This document shows positions 36,373 through 44,247 of a stretch of 64,000 nucleotides of DNA, in pieces. The notes beneath the pieces were generated by a model. That model did not search any database. It was not told where the DNA came from and was given only the letters and a program-made list of their open reading frames with translations. The stretch is from an uncultured Rhodocyclaceae bacterium (GTDB taxonomy: Bacteria > Pseudomonadota > Gammaproteobacteria > Burkholderiales > Rhodocyclaceae), in contig OU015322.1 in the NCBI GenBank assembly GCA_907163225.1, positions 3,253,501 through 3,317,500 of the forward strand, read 5' to 3'. Both the position numbers and the translations under genes were made by a program. Every line of letters starts with the position of its first letter. Position 1 is the first letter of the stretch.

Positions 36373-36411
36373 TGCTTGCTGGCTCGTTGTTCTGGTTTGG
36401 CTGGCTGGCGG
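36373..36411 (-). promoter_or_regulatory. GCCAGCCAGC leader motif ahead of ftrC
   Basis: On the transcript strand: CCGCCAGCCAGCC, then AGCCAGCAAGC, 12-50 nt ahead of the start codon. One of five similar leaders in this iron locus. Confidence 0.45.
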
Positions 36412-36438
36412 TTTGTTGGGCCAACTTGATTTGGCTGA

Positions 36439-36771
36439 CTACTTGGCGACAATCTTTCCTTGCCCGGTTTCCGGATGAAAGTCGTCAAAGAATTTGTACG
36501 TCCCCGGTTTCATCGGATAAAAAACCAGATTCCGCGTCACGCCGGGGGCGAGAACCAGTTCCTTCTTCAGTTCCAGGCTCTCGAATTCCGCCGCGCCCGG
36601 CCCTTCATTCTTCACCTCCAGCCGAAAGCGCGTCATGGCCGGCACTTCCAGCGTTTCCGGGTGAAGTCGGCCGTCCTTCATGAGCAGCTTGATGGTCGGC
36701 ATGTCGTCGGCCATTCCTGCGGTCGACTGGAAAAAAAGGCAAAAAACGAAAAGCAGGCGGGCGGTTTTCAT
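36439..36771 (-). CDS. ftrB: Cupredoxin-like periplasmic protein of the iron system
   Basis: 110 residues: signal peptide ending near STAGMA, then a cupredoxin-fold domain (TRFRLEVKNEGPGAAEFES, YPMKPGTYKFFDDFH). The classical Cys ligand of type I copper sites is missing, as in other FtrB-like proteins. It probably oxidises ferrous iron for the FTR1 permease. A divergent repeat copy is built into its signal peptide. Confidence 0.83.
   Translation of the reverse strand: MKTARLLFVFCLFFQSTAGMADDMPTIKLLMKDGRLHPETLEVPAMTRFRLEVKNEGPGAAEFESLELKKELVLAPGVTRNLVFYPMKPGTYKFFDDFHPETGQGKIVAK
36716..36747 (-). repeat. Dispersed repeat, copy 10 (degenerate, inside ftrB)
   Basis: Reverse copy with two core changes (CCTGCGGTCGACTGG), then an A-rich arm with AAAGGCAAAAAAC. 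Confidence 0.55.
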
Positions 36772-36780
36772 GAGCTTTCC

Positions 36781-38256
36781 TTAGTAGGCGATGTTGGCGC
36801 GCAGGGCGAAGACCTTGACCGACTTGGCTTCGCCATTGCCGCCGCCGTTGCTTACAAACTGGAGGTCAGGCGACAACTCGAACTGCGGCGAAACGCGGTA
36901 GCGGTAATAAATTTCCGCCAGCTTTTCGGCGCCCTGCGGCGTGAAGGTGAAGGCGCTTTGCGTCTGCGCTTCATCCTGCCAGGTGGTCACCGACGTGTTG
37001 CGATAGCCCTTGCCGGCCTGCAGCCAGGCGCCGCCAATGCCGATGCTGTCGGCCGCGCGGCCCCAATAGCTGCCGGAGAACTCGGCGCCGACCGTGGCCG
37101 CCTGGTTGAACGGCAACTCACCGTTGATCAGCTTGCCGTAACGCGCGAAGAGCTTGACGCCGTCGCCGACGCGCTGGTCGATGGAGGCACCAATCCCGGT
37201 GTGCTTGGCCAGCGTACCGTCGAAATCCGTGCCCTGGCTGCGGTTCCAGCCGTAGATCCGGTAGTTGCCGGTCAGGCCGCCGAACAGCTTGAGTTGCTTC
37301 TCCGCCTGCACCATGAGCAGCGGCGAAGACAGGCTGCGCTGGTAGTTGGCGCCCTTGTCACCGGCGCCGAAGAGGCCGACGGACAACCGCCAAGGCTCCA
37401 TCTTGTTGGTGTAATTCAGATACGAGGCGACAAAGCCCGGCTGGAAACCGTTGGCATCGACGCCGACCTCGCCACCCGCGTCGAGCAGCGGGTTATGGAC
37501 GAAGACGGAGTTGAGGAACTGCTTGGCCTCGTCGCCTGCCGCGGCGTTCTGGTCGAAGAAGCCGAAGATGTCCATCTTGCCGAACGTCAGCTCCAGCGTT
37601 TCGCGGGAGTAGGGCTTGAAGCCGAGGAAAGGCAGCGGAATCGCCGCCTGATACCAGGCCTGACCGAGGATGGCGACCGAATCGTCCGGGCTGCTGCCGG
37701 ACGCGCGGAAGGCCAGCGCATTTGGCGCGCTGGCGAAATGGCCGAGGCGCGAAAACGCAGCGTTGAGGCCAAGGCCCTGACCCATGCGCAGATGGGCAAA
37801 CAGCTTGTGATCGATGTCGCCAATCGGCGCCAGCGGCAATTCGATTGAAAGATCTGCCCGGTAGTTGAGCTGGCTGTTGCCACCTTCGACGTCCTTCGGC
37901 AACCCGGAAGCGAACTGGCCGACCGTGGCCAGGGAGGCGCCAACCTTGATGCCTTCTAGCCCTTCGGCAATTTTGGCGGCCTTCTTCATGCCCAACGCGT
38001 CCTTCTCGACCGCCTTCAGGCGCACGGTCAGTTCCGGCTCGCTTTCGGAAAGGCGCGGGCTGTCGAGACCCTTGGCGATCGCCTCGTTTTCACCCTTCAG
38101 CGACTTGACCTGTTTTTCCAGATCGGCGTTGCGCGCTTCCAGCTTTTCCATGCGCTCGACCAGTTTTTGCAGCGTCGCAGCGTCCGGGCCGGCGGCCAGC
38201 GCGGGCAGGGCCAGCCCCGCCACGACCAGCGCAGCGGTGATTTTGGCGAGTTTCAT
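36781..38256 (-). CDS. Outer-membrane porin-like protein with N-terminal coiled coil
   Basis: 491 residues: signal peptide (ALVVAGLALPALA), a coiled coil at about 30-65 (LQKLVERMEKLEARNADLEK), then a long beta-barrel ending RANIAY with a terminal aromatic residue. It lies between ftrA and ftrB with gaps of 2 and 9 bp, so it is part of the operon. A dedicated porin is not part of classic FtrABCD. It may bring iron or its chelates across the outer membrane. Confidence 0.8.
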   Translation of the reverse strand: MKLAKITAALVVAGLALPALAAGPDAATLQKLVERMEKLEARNADLEKQVKSLKGENEAIAKGLDSPRLSESEPELTVRLKAVEKDALGMKKAAKIAEGLEGIKVGASLATVGQFASGLPKDVEGGNSQLNYRADLSIELPLAPIGDIDHKLFAHLRMGQGLGLNAAFSRLGHFASAPNALAFRASGSSPDDSVAILGQAWYQAAIPLPFLGFKPYSRETLELTFGKMDIFGFFDQNAAAGDEAKQFLNSVFVHNPLLDAGGEVGVDANGFQPGFVASYLNYTNKMEPWRLSVGLFGAGDKGANYQRSLSSPLLMVQAEKQLKLFGGLTGNYRIYGWNRSQGTDFDGTLAKHTGIGASIDQRVGDGVKLFARYGKLINGELPFNQAATVGAEFSGSYWGRAADSIGIGGAWLQAGKGYRNTSVTTWQDEAQTQSAFTFTPQGAEKLAEIYYRYRVSPQFELSPDLQFVSNGGGNGEAKSVKVFALRANIAY

Positions 38257-38258
38257 GA

Positions 38259-38804
38259 TCAGTAACCGCCTTTTTTACCGATGCCGACGTAGGTGAATTC
38301 ATACTCGACTTCAAACGGCTTGAACCACGGGCGGACGCCGGTGGCGCGGTCGGTGTGGCGGCCAAAATGCGAATGCGGGTTGGCCGAGGGCGGCAGGATG
38401 GTGTATTTCACCTTGTACTTGCCGGGGCCGGCCAGCTTGACGTTGTCGCCGTAGTGCGGGCCGTCGTTGGCGACCATGGGCATGAAATCGCCGGCGATCT
38501 TGAAGTCGCCACCGATTTTGGAAACCTCGAATTTGACCATCAGGTAAGGCATCCAGGCGCCTTCCTCAAAACCGTTCGGGTTGTTGGCCAGCGCATGAAT
38601 GTCGGCTTCGAGATGCATGTCGGACTCGGACGCCTTGCGCATGTGGCCTTCCGGCTCCATTTCGACTGGCTGTAGATAAACGGCGGCGATTTCCATGCCG
38701 TTGCGCTGCTGCGGCACGCCGATCGGGTATTCGAGCGCGAGGGCCGGCGCGGCCAGTGCGGCGGATAAAGCTAGTGCGGAAACGATTTTTTTCATGCTCA
38801 GCAT
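38259..38804 (-). CDS. ftrA: P19/Tp34-family periplasmic iron-binding protein
   Basis: 181 residues. The ATG at 38804 is preceded by GGGAG; an inner ATG at 38795 is possible. Signal peptide, then the P19 pattern: GMEIAAVYLQPVEMEP, MHLEADIHA, MVANDGPHYGDN and HFGRHTD, supplying Met/His/Glu metal ligands. P19 proteins hold ferrous iron and copper. It heads the ftrA-porin-ftrB-ftrC-ftrD operon. Confidence 0.9.
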   Translation of the reverse strand: MLSMKKIVSALALSAALAAPALALEYPIGVPQQRNGMEIAAVYLQPVEMEPEGHMRKASESDMHLEADIHALANNPNGFEEGAWMPYLMVKFEVSKIGGDFKIAGDFMPMVANDGPHYGDNVKLAGPGKYKVKYTILPPSANPHSHFGRHTDRATGVRPWFKPFEVEYEFTYVGIGKKGGY

Positions 38805-38824
38805 TTTTTATGACTCCCTGGTTT

Positions 38825-38860
38825 CTCTGGCTGGCTGGCAATCCGCGTTGGCTGGCTTGA
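38825..38860 (-). promoter_or_regulatory. GCCAGCCAGC leader motif ahead of ftrA
   Basis: Transcript strand: AAGCCAGCCAACGCGG, then TTGCCAGCCAGCCAGAG, 20-56 nt ahead of the start. Confidence 0.5.
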
Positions 38861-38881
38861 GGATGTTGTAAAACGAAATTT

Positions 38882-39307
38882 TTACAGCGGTGCAGCCCCC
38901 GGCTGGGTGACGAAACCGATCTTGGTCAGTCCGGCACGGCGGGCGGCGCTCATCGTTTCGGCCACCGTTTCGTAGCGGGTGGCGCGGTCGGCGCGCAGGT
39001 GCATTTCCACCTTGGCATCCTGCGCTACCGCCTCGCGGAAGCGCGCTTCGAGACTGCTACGGTCAACCGGAATTTCGGCCAAAAATACGCGGTTGTCGGC
39101 GTCAATGCTGACCTGCAGCGTCAGCGGCTTTTCCGGCGTCGGCGTGCTCGAAGCGCGCGGCAGATCGACCGGCACCTGATGCGTCATCAACGGCGCCGTG
39201 ATGATGAAAATGATCAGCAAAACCAGCATCACGTCGACCAGCGGCGTCATGTTGATTTCCGCTGTTGGCATCTGGTGATTCTGCGCGTTGAAGCTACCCA
39301 TCGCCAT
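38882..39307 (-). CDS. exbD: Biopolymer transport protein ExbD
   Basis: 141 residues from the ATG at 39307. A single membrane segment carries the essential aspartate (INMTPLVDVMLVLLIIFI); the rest is periplasmic. With ExbB it couples the proton gradient to TonB. The periplasmic sequence FLAEIPVDRSS is encoded by a copy of the dispersed repeat. Confidence 0.94.
   Translation of the reverse strand: MAMGSFNAQNHQMPTAEINMTPLVDVMLVLLIIFIITAPLMTHQVPVDLPRASSTPTPEKPLTLQVSIDADNRVFLAEIPVDRSSLEARFREAVAQDAKVEMHLRADRATRYETVAETMSAARRAGLTKIGFVTQPGAAPL
39057..39088 (-). repeat. Dispersed GGTTGACCG repeat, copy 11 (inside exbD)
   Basis: Reverse copy: CTACGGTCAACCGGAATTT, then CGGCCAAAAATA; nearly the full consensus. 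Confidence 0.88.
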
Positions 39308-39391
39308 GTCAGATCTCCCGCCGGGCCGTCCCAAGGGAGGCCTGTGCCCCCTCGGGGGGCAATGAACAAAGTGAGTGCAGGGGGCGCGTCA
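39308..39391. repeat. Palindromic GC-rich spacer between exbB and exbD
   Basis: An 84-bp gap in an otherwise compact operon holds nested inverted repeats (TGCCCCCTCGGGGGGCA; GCCCCCT again matched by AGGGGGC downstream). Similar GC-rich palindromes recur between genes in many betaproteobacteria. It could attenuate or protect the message. Confidence 0.5.
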
Positions 39392-40126
39392 TCATGCCGC
39401 CTCCGTCGCAACGCGGGCACGCATCGGGTGGATCTGCGCGCTGTTGGCGACAAACGGCTTGCCGACCGTGAAGAAGGCATGCAGGTCGTGGGCGAAGGCG
39501 TCGAGGTCAGCCAGGATGACGCGGTTGGCGCGGGTGAAGGCGTTGTAGGCGAAAACGGCGGGCAGCGCGACGGCGAGGCCGGCGGCGGTCATGATCAGCG
39601 CCTCGCCAACCGGGCCGGCAACTTTTTCGAGCGCCGCCTGACCGGACAGGCCGATGGCGACCAGCGCGTGGTAAATGCCCCAGACGGTTCCGAGCAGGCC
39701 GACGAAAGGTGCCGTGGCGCCAGTCGTGGCGAGCAGGGTCAGGCCGTTTTCCATACCGGCTTGCGTGGTCGACAACTGCTGGCGCAGGGCGCGTTCCATC
39801 TGTTCAGCCGGGTCGAAGCGCGAGGCAAGGCGGCCGGGGGCAGTTTCGCAATCGTTGTTGCAGCAATTGGCCTGGGTGGCAAGCTGGGCGTAGGGGCTGT
39901 TTTCATCGGCCTGACGCAGGAGTGTGATGCCTTCGGCGACGCTGCTCGCCGACCAGAAGGCGCCGACCGCCTTGGCCGAGCGGCGCATCGTCCACCAATC
40001 GACGGCTTTGGCCAGAATCAGATACCAGCTGATGATGGACATGATGGCGAGAATGATGGCGACGGCGTGCGAAATGCTGTCGCCACTGGCCCACAGGTGG
40101 GCGAAACCGAAGGTGTTTTCCTGCAT
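39392..40126 (-). CDS. exbB: Biopolymer transport protein ExbB
   Basis: 244 residues with three membrane segments in the MotA/TolQ/ExbB pattern: SLISWYLILAKAVDWW near the N-terminus, TTGATAPFVGLLGTVWGIY and GEALIMTAAGLAVALPAVFAYN. It forms the proton channel with ExbD. It lies one base from tonB. Confidence 0.94.
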   Translation of the reverse strand: MQENTFGFAHLWASGDSISHAVAIILAIMSIISWYLILAKAVDWWTMRRSAKAVGAFWSASSVAEGITLLRQADENSPYAQLATQANCCNNDCETAPGRLASRFDPAEQMERALRQQLSTTQAGMENGLTLLATTGATAPFVGLLGTVWGIYHALVAIGLSGQAALEKVAGPVGEALIMTAAGLAVALPAVFAYNAFTRANRVILADLDAFAHDLHAFFTVGKPFVANSAQIHPMRARVATEAA

Positions 40127-40127
40127 T

Positions 40128-40799
40128 TTATTGCTCCAATTTGAAAATGATGGGGACCAGCACCCAGCTCTGGACGGCCGTGTCGCCGCGCTTGGCCGGC
40201 ACGAATTTCCAGTTGCGAACCGTTTTTTGCGCCGATTCGTCGAGTCGCTGGCTGCCTGAAGATGTCCTGATTTCGACGTTATCGGCAGCGCCCTGCGGAT
40301 TGACCGAAACGCGCAGGATGACCTTGCCCTCTTCGCCCATGCGGCGCGCCATTGGCGGGTAGGGCGGGGACGGATTTTTCAGGTAATCGGCATCGAACCG
40401 CGCCTGGCTGACCGGTTCGGCGGCCGGAGCCGGGGGCGTTGCCGGCTTGGCTTCAACAGCGGCAGCCTGGGGAGCGGCTGCCGGCACGGTGGTGGCGCTC
40501 GGCTCAAGGGCCGGGCTGGGTGCTTTCGCGACTGGCGTCGGCGCGGGCGATGGGTTGGGCGTCGGTACTCGCGGCTGCTTCACCGGCACCGGCTTGGCCA
40601 TGGGCAGGGGCTTGGCTTCGGGTGTCTTTGGGAGTTCCGGCGTTTGCAGCAGATCGACAATCAGCGGAATTTCCATGATCTGCGGCACGACGGTTTTTGC
40701 GGCCAGGATCAGCAAAAATGCGCCGACATGAAGTCCGATGACCAGCATCAGCAGGCTGCTGCGCTGGGTGGATGAGGGGCGGGGGAGGGTGTAGCTCAT
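40128..40799 (-). CDS. tonB: TonB energy transducer
   Basis: 223 residues from the ATG at 40799. One N-terminal membrane anchor (SSLLMLVIGLHVGAFLLILA), a long Pro/Lys spacer (KPLPMAKPVPVKQPRVPTP) and a C-terminal domain with the YPPMARRMGEEGKVILRV core. It spans the periplasm to open TonB-dependent receptors such as the one at 44248. Confidence 0.93.
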   Translation of the reverse strand: MSYTLPRPSSTQRSSLLMLVIGLHVGAFLLILAAKTVVPQIMEIPLIVDLLQTPELPKTPEAKPLPMAKPVPVKQPRVPTPNPSPAPTPVAKAPSPALEPSATTVPAAAPQAAAVEAKPATPPAPAAEPVSQARFDADYLKNPSPPYPPMARRMGEEGKVILRVSVNPQGAADNVEIRTSSGSQRLDESAQKTVRNWKFVPAKRGDTAVQSWVLVPIIFKLEQ

Positions 40800-40814
40800 G
40801 GGCGATGCTTTATC

Positions 40815-40876
40815 GGTGGCTGGCCGCCGCGCCACAAAAAAGCCCTTGGCTGGCTGGCGGGCGCTTGCTGGCTTGG
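40815..40876 (-). promoter_or_regulatory. GCCAGCCAGC leader motif ahead of tonB
   Basis: Transcript strand: AAGCCAGCAAGCGCCCG, then CCAGCCAGCCAAGG, then GGCCAGCCACC, 16-77 nt ahead of the tonB start. Confidence 0.5.
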
Positions 40877-40903
40877 GGGAACGAGAGGTACAACGGAGAA
40901 AAA

Positions 40904-41080
40904 CTATTTGGTCAGGATCAGCTTGTTTTCGCGCGTGACGCGCAACAGGTAGCGCTGCCCGGCGTGTTCGATTTCGACAATCGAGGCGCCGCCGAGGATT
41001 TTCTCGCTATCGATCCTGGGGCGGTTTTCCGGCTTTTCGTTGGCCGGTGGGCGCTCAAGAGCGGGGGGGTGAGGGTTCAT
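40904..41080 (-). CDS. hemP: HemP-like hemin uptake protein
   Basis: 58 codons. The C-terminal half (SEKILGGASIVEIEHAGQRYLLRVTRENKLILTK, read in parts) is the HemP domain: the SxxLL-like start, then YxLRxTRxxKLILTK. In betaproteobacteria HemP acts as an activator of haem-receptor expression under low iron. It precedes tonB and follows a Fur-like box. Confidence 0.85.
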   Translation of the reverse strand: MNPHPPALERPPANEKPENRPRIDSEKILGGASIVEIEHAGQRYLLRVTRENKLILTK

Positions 41081-41125
41081 GGTAACTGTCTAATGCAAAC
41101 AAGAATTGATCGCATTCTAACTAAA

Positions 41126-41140
41126 TGAGAATGAATGTCA
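41126..41140. promoter_or_regulatory. Fur-like box ahead of hemP
   Basis: TGAGAAT G AATGTCA, a 7-1-7 match to the Fur consensus, 46 bp ahead of hemP. Confidence 0.6.
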
Positions 41141-41354
41141 ATTGTTAGTGCAAATCACTCGCAATTGAATGTTGTGCTTTTTAGCCGAACTGACGGGTTG
41201 TCGGCGAGTTCCGGCCGGTTTGCCGGTGATCCGCTGAGCGCAGCCCGCCAGCGACTGGCGCAGCATGCGGTGAGCGGCGGTTGCCGGGCAGGAGGTTTCG
41301 GTCGCACGGCCGATCCAGCAGCCAAAGCCGCAGGTTACCTGCCCGGCCAACGGA

Positions 41355-42380
41355 TCAGCGATAGCCGACCCGGTCGAGCATTTTCTGGGCGTTGCCCAGA
41401 TGCTTGGCCATGTTGCTCAGCGGCAGTTGGTCGGCCTGGAAGCTGCCCAATTCAGCGAGTTCTTCGTTGTCCACCTTCACGCTGGGTACGGCAGGCCATT
41501 CGTTGTTGCCGTTGGCGAAATAGCGCTGGGCGTCGTCGCTGACCAGGTATTCGAGGAACTTGATCGCGGCCTCGCGGTTTTTGCTGGTCTTGACCACGCC
41601 ACCGCCGGAGACATTGATGTGCGTGCCGTAACTGCCCTGATTGGGCCAGACGACCCCGAGCCGCTTGGTCAGGTTGCGCTCCTCGACCTTGTCGGAACCC
41701 ATCATGCGGGCGAGGTAGTAGCTGTTGGAAACGGCAACGGCGCATTCGCCAATGGCAACCGACCTGATCTGGTCGGTATCGCCACCGCGCGGCGAGCGGG
41801 CCAGATTGGCGACCAGGCCTTTGGCCCATTCTTCGGCCTTGGCGTCACCGTTGTGGGCGATCTGCGTGGCCACCAGCGCCAGATTGTAGATGTGCCCGCC
41901 CGGAATGCTGCACAGCATGCCTTTCAGCTTGGGGTCGGCCAGTGATTCGTAGGTCGGCACATCTTCGGCTTTCAGCTTGCGCTTGTTGTAAATGATCATG
42001 CGCGCCCGGGTGGAGAACGAAAACCACGTGTCGGAGCGCAGGTGCGCCGGAATGCGCGCCTCCAGCAGCTTGGATTTGACCGGGGCGAACATGCCGCCGG
42101 CGTCGGCAATGACCAGACTGGCAGCATCGGCGGTGATGAAAATGTCGGCCGGACTGTTGGCGCCTTCGGTGCGGATGCGCTCGATCAGCTCGTGCGCCTT
42201 GCCTTCGATGCGGTTGATCTGGATGCCCGTCTGCTTGGTGAAGTTGCCGTACAGCGCCTCGTCGGCTTGGTAGTGGCGGGCCGAATAGAGATTGAGCACC
42301 TTGTCGTCGGTGAGTGCCGGGCTGGCGGCAAAGAGGGCGGTGAATAGGGCTGGCATGGCCCAGGTGATGGGTTTCAGCAT
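41355..42380 (-). CDS. Ferric-iron ABC transporter substrate-binding protein
   Basis: 341 residues: signal peptide, then the FbpA/FutA pattern (NLYSARHYQADEALY, GQTGIQ-like segment, SNSYYLARM with the iron-binding tyrosine pair). No permease or ATPase gene lies beside it, so it must share a transporter encoded elsewhere. It precedes afuA-type genes in name only; the symbol is left blank. Confidence 0.9.
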   Translation of the reverse strand: MLKPITWAMPALFTALFAASPALTDDKVLNLYSARHYQADEALYGNFTKQTGIQINRIEGKAHELIERIRTEGANSPADIFITADAASLVIADAGGMFAPVKSKLLEARIPAHLRSDTWFSFSTRARMIIYNKRKLKAEDVPTYESLADPKLKGMLCSIPGGHIYNLALVATQIAHNGDAKAEEWAKGLVANLARSPRGGDTDQIRSVAIGECAVAVSNSYYLARMMGSDKVEERNLTKRLGVVWPNQGSYGTHINVSGGGVVKTSKNREAAIKFLEYLVSDDAQRYFANGNNEWPAVPSVKVDNEELAELGSFQADQLPLSNMAKHLGNAQKMLDRVGYR

Positions 42381-42393
42381 GATGGTCCCGTAG

Positions 42394-43077
42394 TCAGGTC
42401 ACCGCCCATTGGCGGAGCAGGTTGTGATAAACGCCGGTCAGTTTGAGCAGGCGCGGGTCGTCGGCGGCGAGGGCGGGGGTGATGCCCTGGATGGATTGGT
42501 CGAGATCGAAGAGCAGGACGCGCGAGCTGTCGTTCTGGACCATGCTCTGTATCCAGAAAAACGAGGCGACGCGGGCGCCTGCCGTCACTGGTGTTACCTG
42601 ATGCAGGCTGCTCGATGGATAGAGCACCATGTCGCCAGCCGCCAGCTTGACGGCCTGGATGCCGAACGGCCCTTCAACCTGCAATTCGCCGCCTTCGTAC
42701 TCATCCGGCTCGGCGAGAAATAGCGTGGCGGAAAGATCGCTGCGTACCGAAACATTGCCGCCGGGCACCGCCATCACAGCGCTGTCGACATGGGCGCCAT
42801 AGGTGCCGCCATCGGCGTAATAATTGAATTTGGGCGGGTAGATGCGATTGGGCAGCGCGGCCGAAACGAACAGCGGATTGTTGCCCAGCTTGCGCAGGAT
42901 GAAATTGCCCAGTTCGACCGCCAGCGGCGAACCGTCCGCCAGTTGCAGATTGCGTTTGACCGAGCGGGCCAGCGTGCCGGCGGTTTTCAGCCCGTCCTGC
43001 CATTCGGCTGCGTCGAGCTTTTGGCGAAACTGAAGTACTTCGTCCTTGCTGAGGACGCCCTGGATGGGAATCAGCAT
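42394..43077 (-). CDS. piuC: PiuC-like Fe(II)/2-oxoglutarate-dependent hydroxylase
   Basis: 227 residues from the ATG at 43077. PKHD-type hydroxylase motifs: [10 protein letters not shown] (the HxD iron ligands), [14 protein letters not shown] and [16 protein letters not shown] with the distal His and Arg. PiuC homologues accompany catechol-siderophore receptors and may modify the siderophore. It overlaps the flavin oxidase upstream by seven bases. Confidence 0.9.
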   Translation of the reverse strand: MLIPIQGVLSKDEVLQFRQKLDAAEWQDGLKTAGTLARSVKRNLQLADGSPLAVELGNFILRKLGNNPLFVSAALPNRIYPPKFNYYADGGTYGAHVDSAVMAVPGGNVSVRSDLSATLFLAEPDEYEGGELQVEGPFGIQAVKLAAGDMVLYPSSSLHQVTPVTAGARVASFFWIQSMVQNDSSRVLLFDLDQSIQGITPALAADDPRLLKLTGVYHNLLRQWAVT

Positions 43078-44198
43078 GATCTTGCCTCGTCGTTGAATCG
43101 AAAAATATTGTCCGGGCCGATGTCGGCCAGCGTTGCGCAACCGGCCTGTGCCATGCAGACCTCCAGTTCTTCGCGCAAGGTCTTGAGCAGGTGGGCGACG
43201 CCCAGTGCGCCGGCCACCGCCAGCGCATAAACCTGCAGGCGGCCGATGAGCACGGCATCGGCGCCGAGCGCCAGGGCCTTGAAAATGTCGCTGCCCGAGC
43301 GAACGCCGCTATCGAGCAGCAGCGGGAAATCGTCGCCGACGGCGCGGCGGATGCCGGGCAGCACGTCAAGGCTGGCCGGCACACCATCCAGCGCGCGGCC
43401 GCCGTGATTGGAAACGATCAGGCCGGCGACGCCCATGGCCTGCAGGCGGGTGGCGTCAGCGGGGTGGAGCACGCCCTTGACCAGCACCGGCAGGTGGGTC
43501 TGGCCGAGCAGCCAGGCCAGATCGTTCCAGGTCGGCGCCTGGTGCATCGCACCCTGAAAAACGCGGCTGGCGCCCGGTTCGAGCACGATGGGGGGCGGCG
43601 CCGGGTAATCGGCCAGGTTGGCGTCGATAACGTCGGGCGGCATGACAAAGCCGGCTTCCTGGGCTCGCCGGCTGGGCAGCTTGATCGCCGTGTCCAGCGT
43701 GACGACGAGCGCGGTGTGCCCGGTCATTTCTGCCCGTTTTATCAGGTTGACCGTAGCAGCCTGTGTCGGCTGGCAATACAGCTGGAACCAGCGTTCGGCG
43801 CCAGCCATTGGCGCGACGTCTTCGAGTTTTTGTGATGCGAGCGTGCTGCTCACCAGGCAGGTATCGGTGGCGGCGGCGGCCCGTGCCGTTTCGAGTTCGC
43901 CAAGTGGGTGCACCAGCCGCTGGTAGGCGACCGGGGCGAGCAGGATGGGGTGCGCCCAGCTTCGCCCGAACAGTTCGTGGCGGGTATGGCCGGCGCGCAC
44001 ATCGCAGAGCAGGCGCGGCAGGATCTGCGTGCGGGCAAAGGCTTTGCGATTGGCAGCGAGCGTCAGTTCGTCGCCGCAACCGCCGGCGATGTAGGCGAGG
44101 TTTGGCGTCGCAATGAAATGCGGCGCCAAGCGTTCGTAGTCTGCCGCGCAGAGAATATCGCGGGGAATTTGTTGCAGTGGAGGATGTGGATTGTTCAT
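43071..44198 (-). CDS. FMN-dependent alpha-hydroxy-acid oxidase
   Basis: 375 residues of the lactate/glycolate-oxidase family: [13 protein letters not shown] with the catalytic His/Arg and [25 protein letters not shown] for FMN phosphate. It lies in an operon with piuC and downstream of the receptor gene. A role in siderophore processing or redox release is possible but unproven. A repeat copy is translated mid-gene (ATVNLIK). Confidence 0.87.
   Translation of the reverse strand: MNNPHPPLQQIPRDILCAADYERLAPHFIATPNLAYIAGGCGDELTLAANRKAFARTQILPRLLCDVRAGHTRHELFGRSWAHPILLAPVAYQRLVHPLGELETARAAAATDTCLVSSTLASQKLEDVAPMAGAERWFQLYCQPTQAATVNLIKRAEMTGHTALVVTLDTAIKLPSRRAQEAGFVMPPDVIDANLADYPAPPPIVLEPGASRVFQGAMHQAPTWNDLAWLLGQTHLPVLVKGVLHPADATRLQAMGVAGLIVSNHGGRALDGVPASLDVLPGIRRAVGDDFPLLLDSGVRSGSDIFKALALGADAVLIGRLQVYALAVAGALGVAHLLKTLREELEVCMAQAGCATLADIGPDNIFRFNDEARSC
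43727..43757 (+). repeat. Dispersed repeat, copy 12 (inside the hydroxy-acid oxidase gene)
   Basis: Forward copy with changes: TGCCCGTTTTATCAGG, then TTGACCGTAGC. Confidence 0.65.
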
Positions 44199-44199
44199 G

Positions 44200-44233
44200 A
44201 AAAAAGCCGGGCGAATCCACAGATCCGCCCGGC
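44200..44233 (-). terminator. Terminator of the TonB-receptor gene
   Basis: Stem GCCGGGCG/CGCCCGGC with a 12-base loop, followed on the minus strand by TTTTTTCA. It separates the receptor from the next gene. Confidence 0.8.
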
Positions 44234-44247
44234 CCTTGCCGGTGGGG

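Noticed and set aside
36460-37848. A 462-codon open frame opposite the porin and ftrB
   Set aside because: Spans two well-supported minus-strand genes; composition is that of a shadow frame.
41160-41354. Plus-strand ORF between hemP and the iron-binding protein gene
   Set aside because: Low-complexity frame that continues antisense into the iron-binding protein gene; treated as intergenic.
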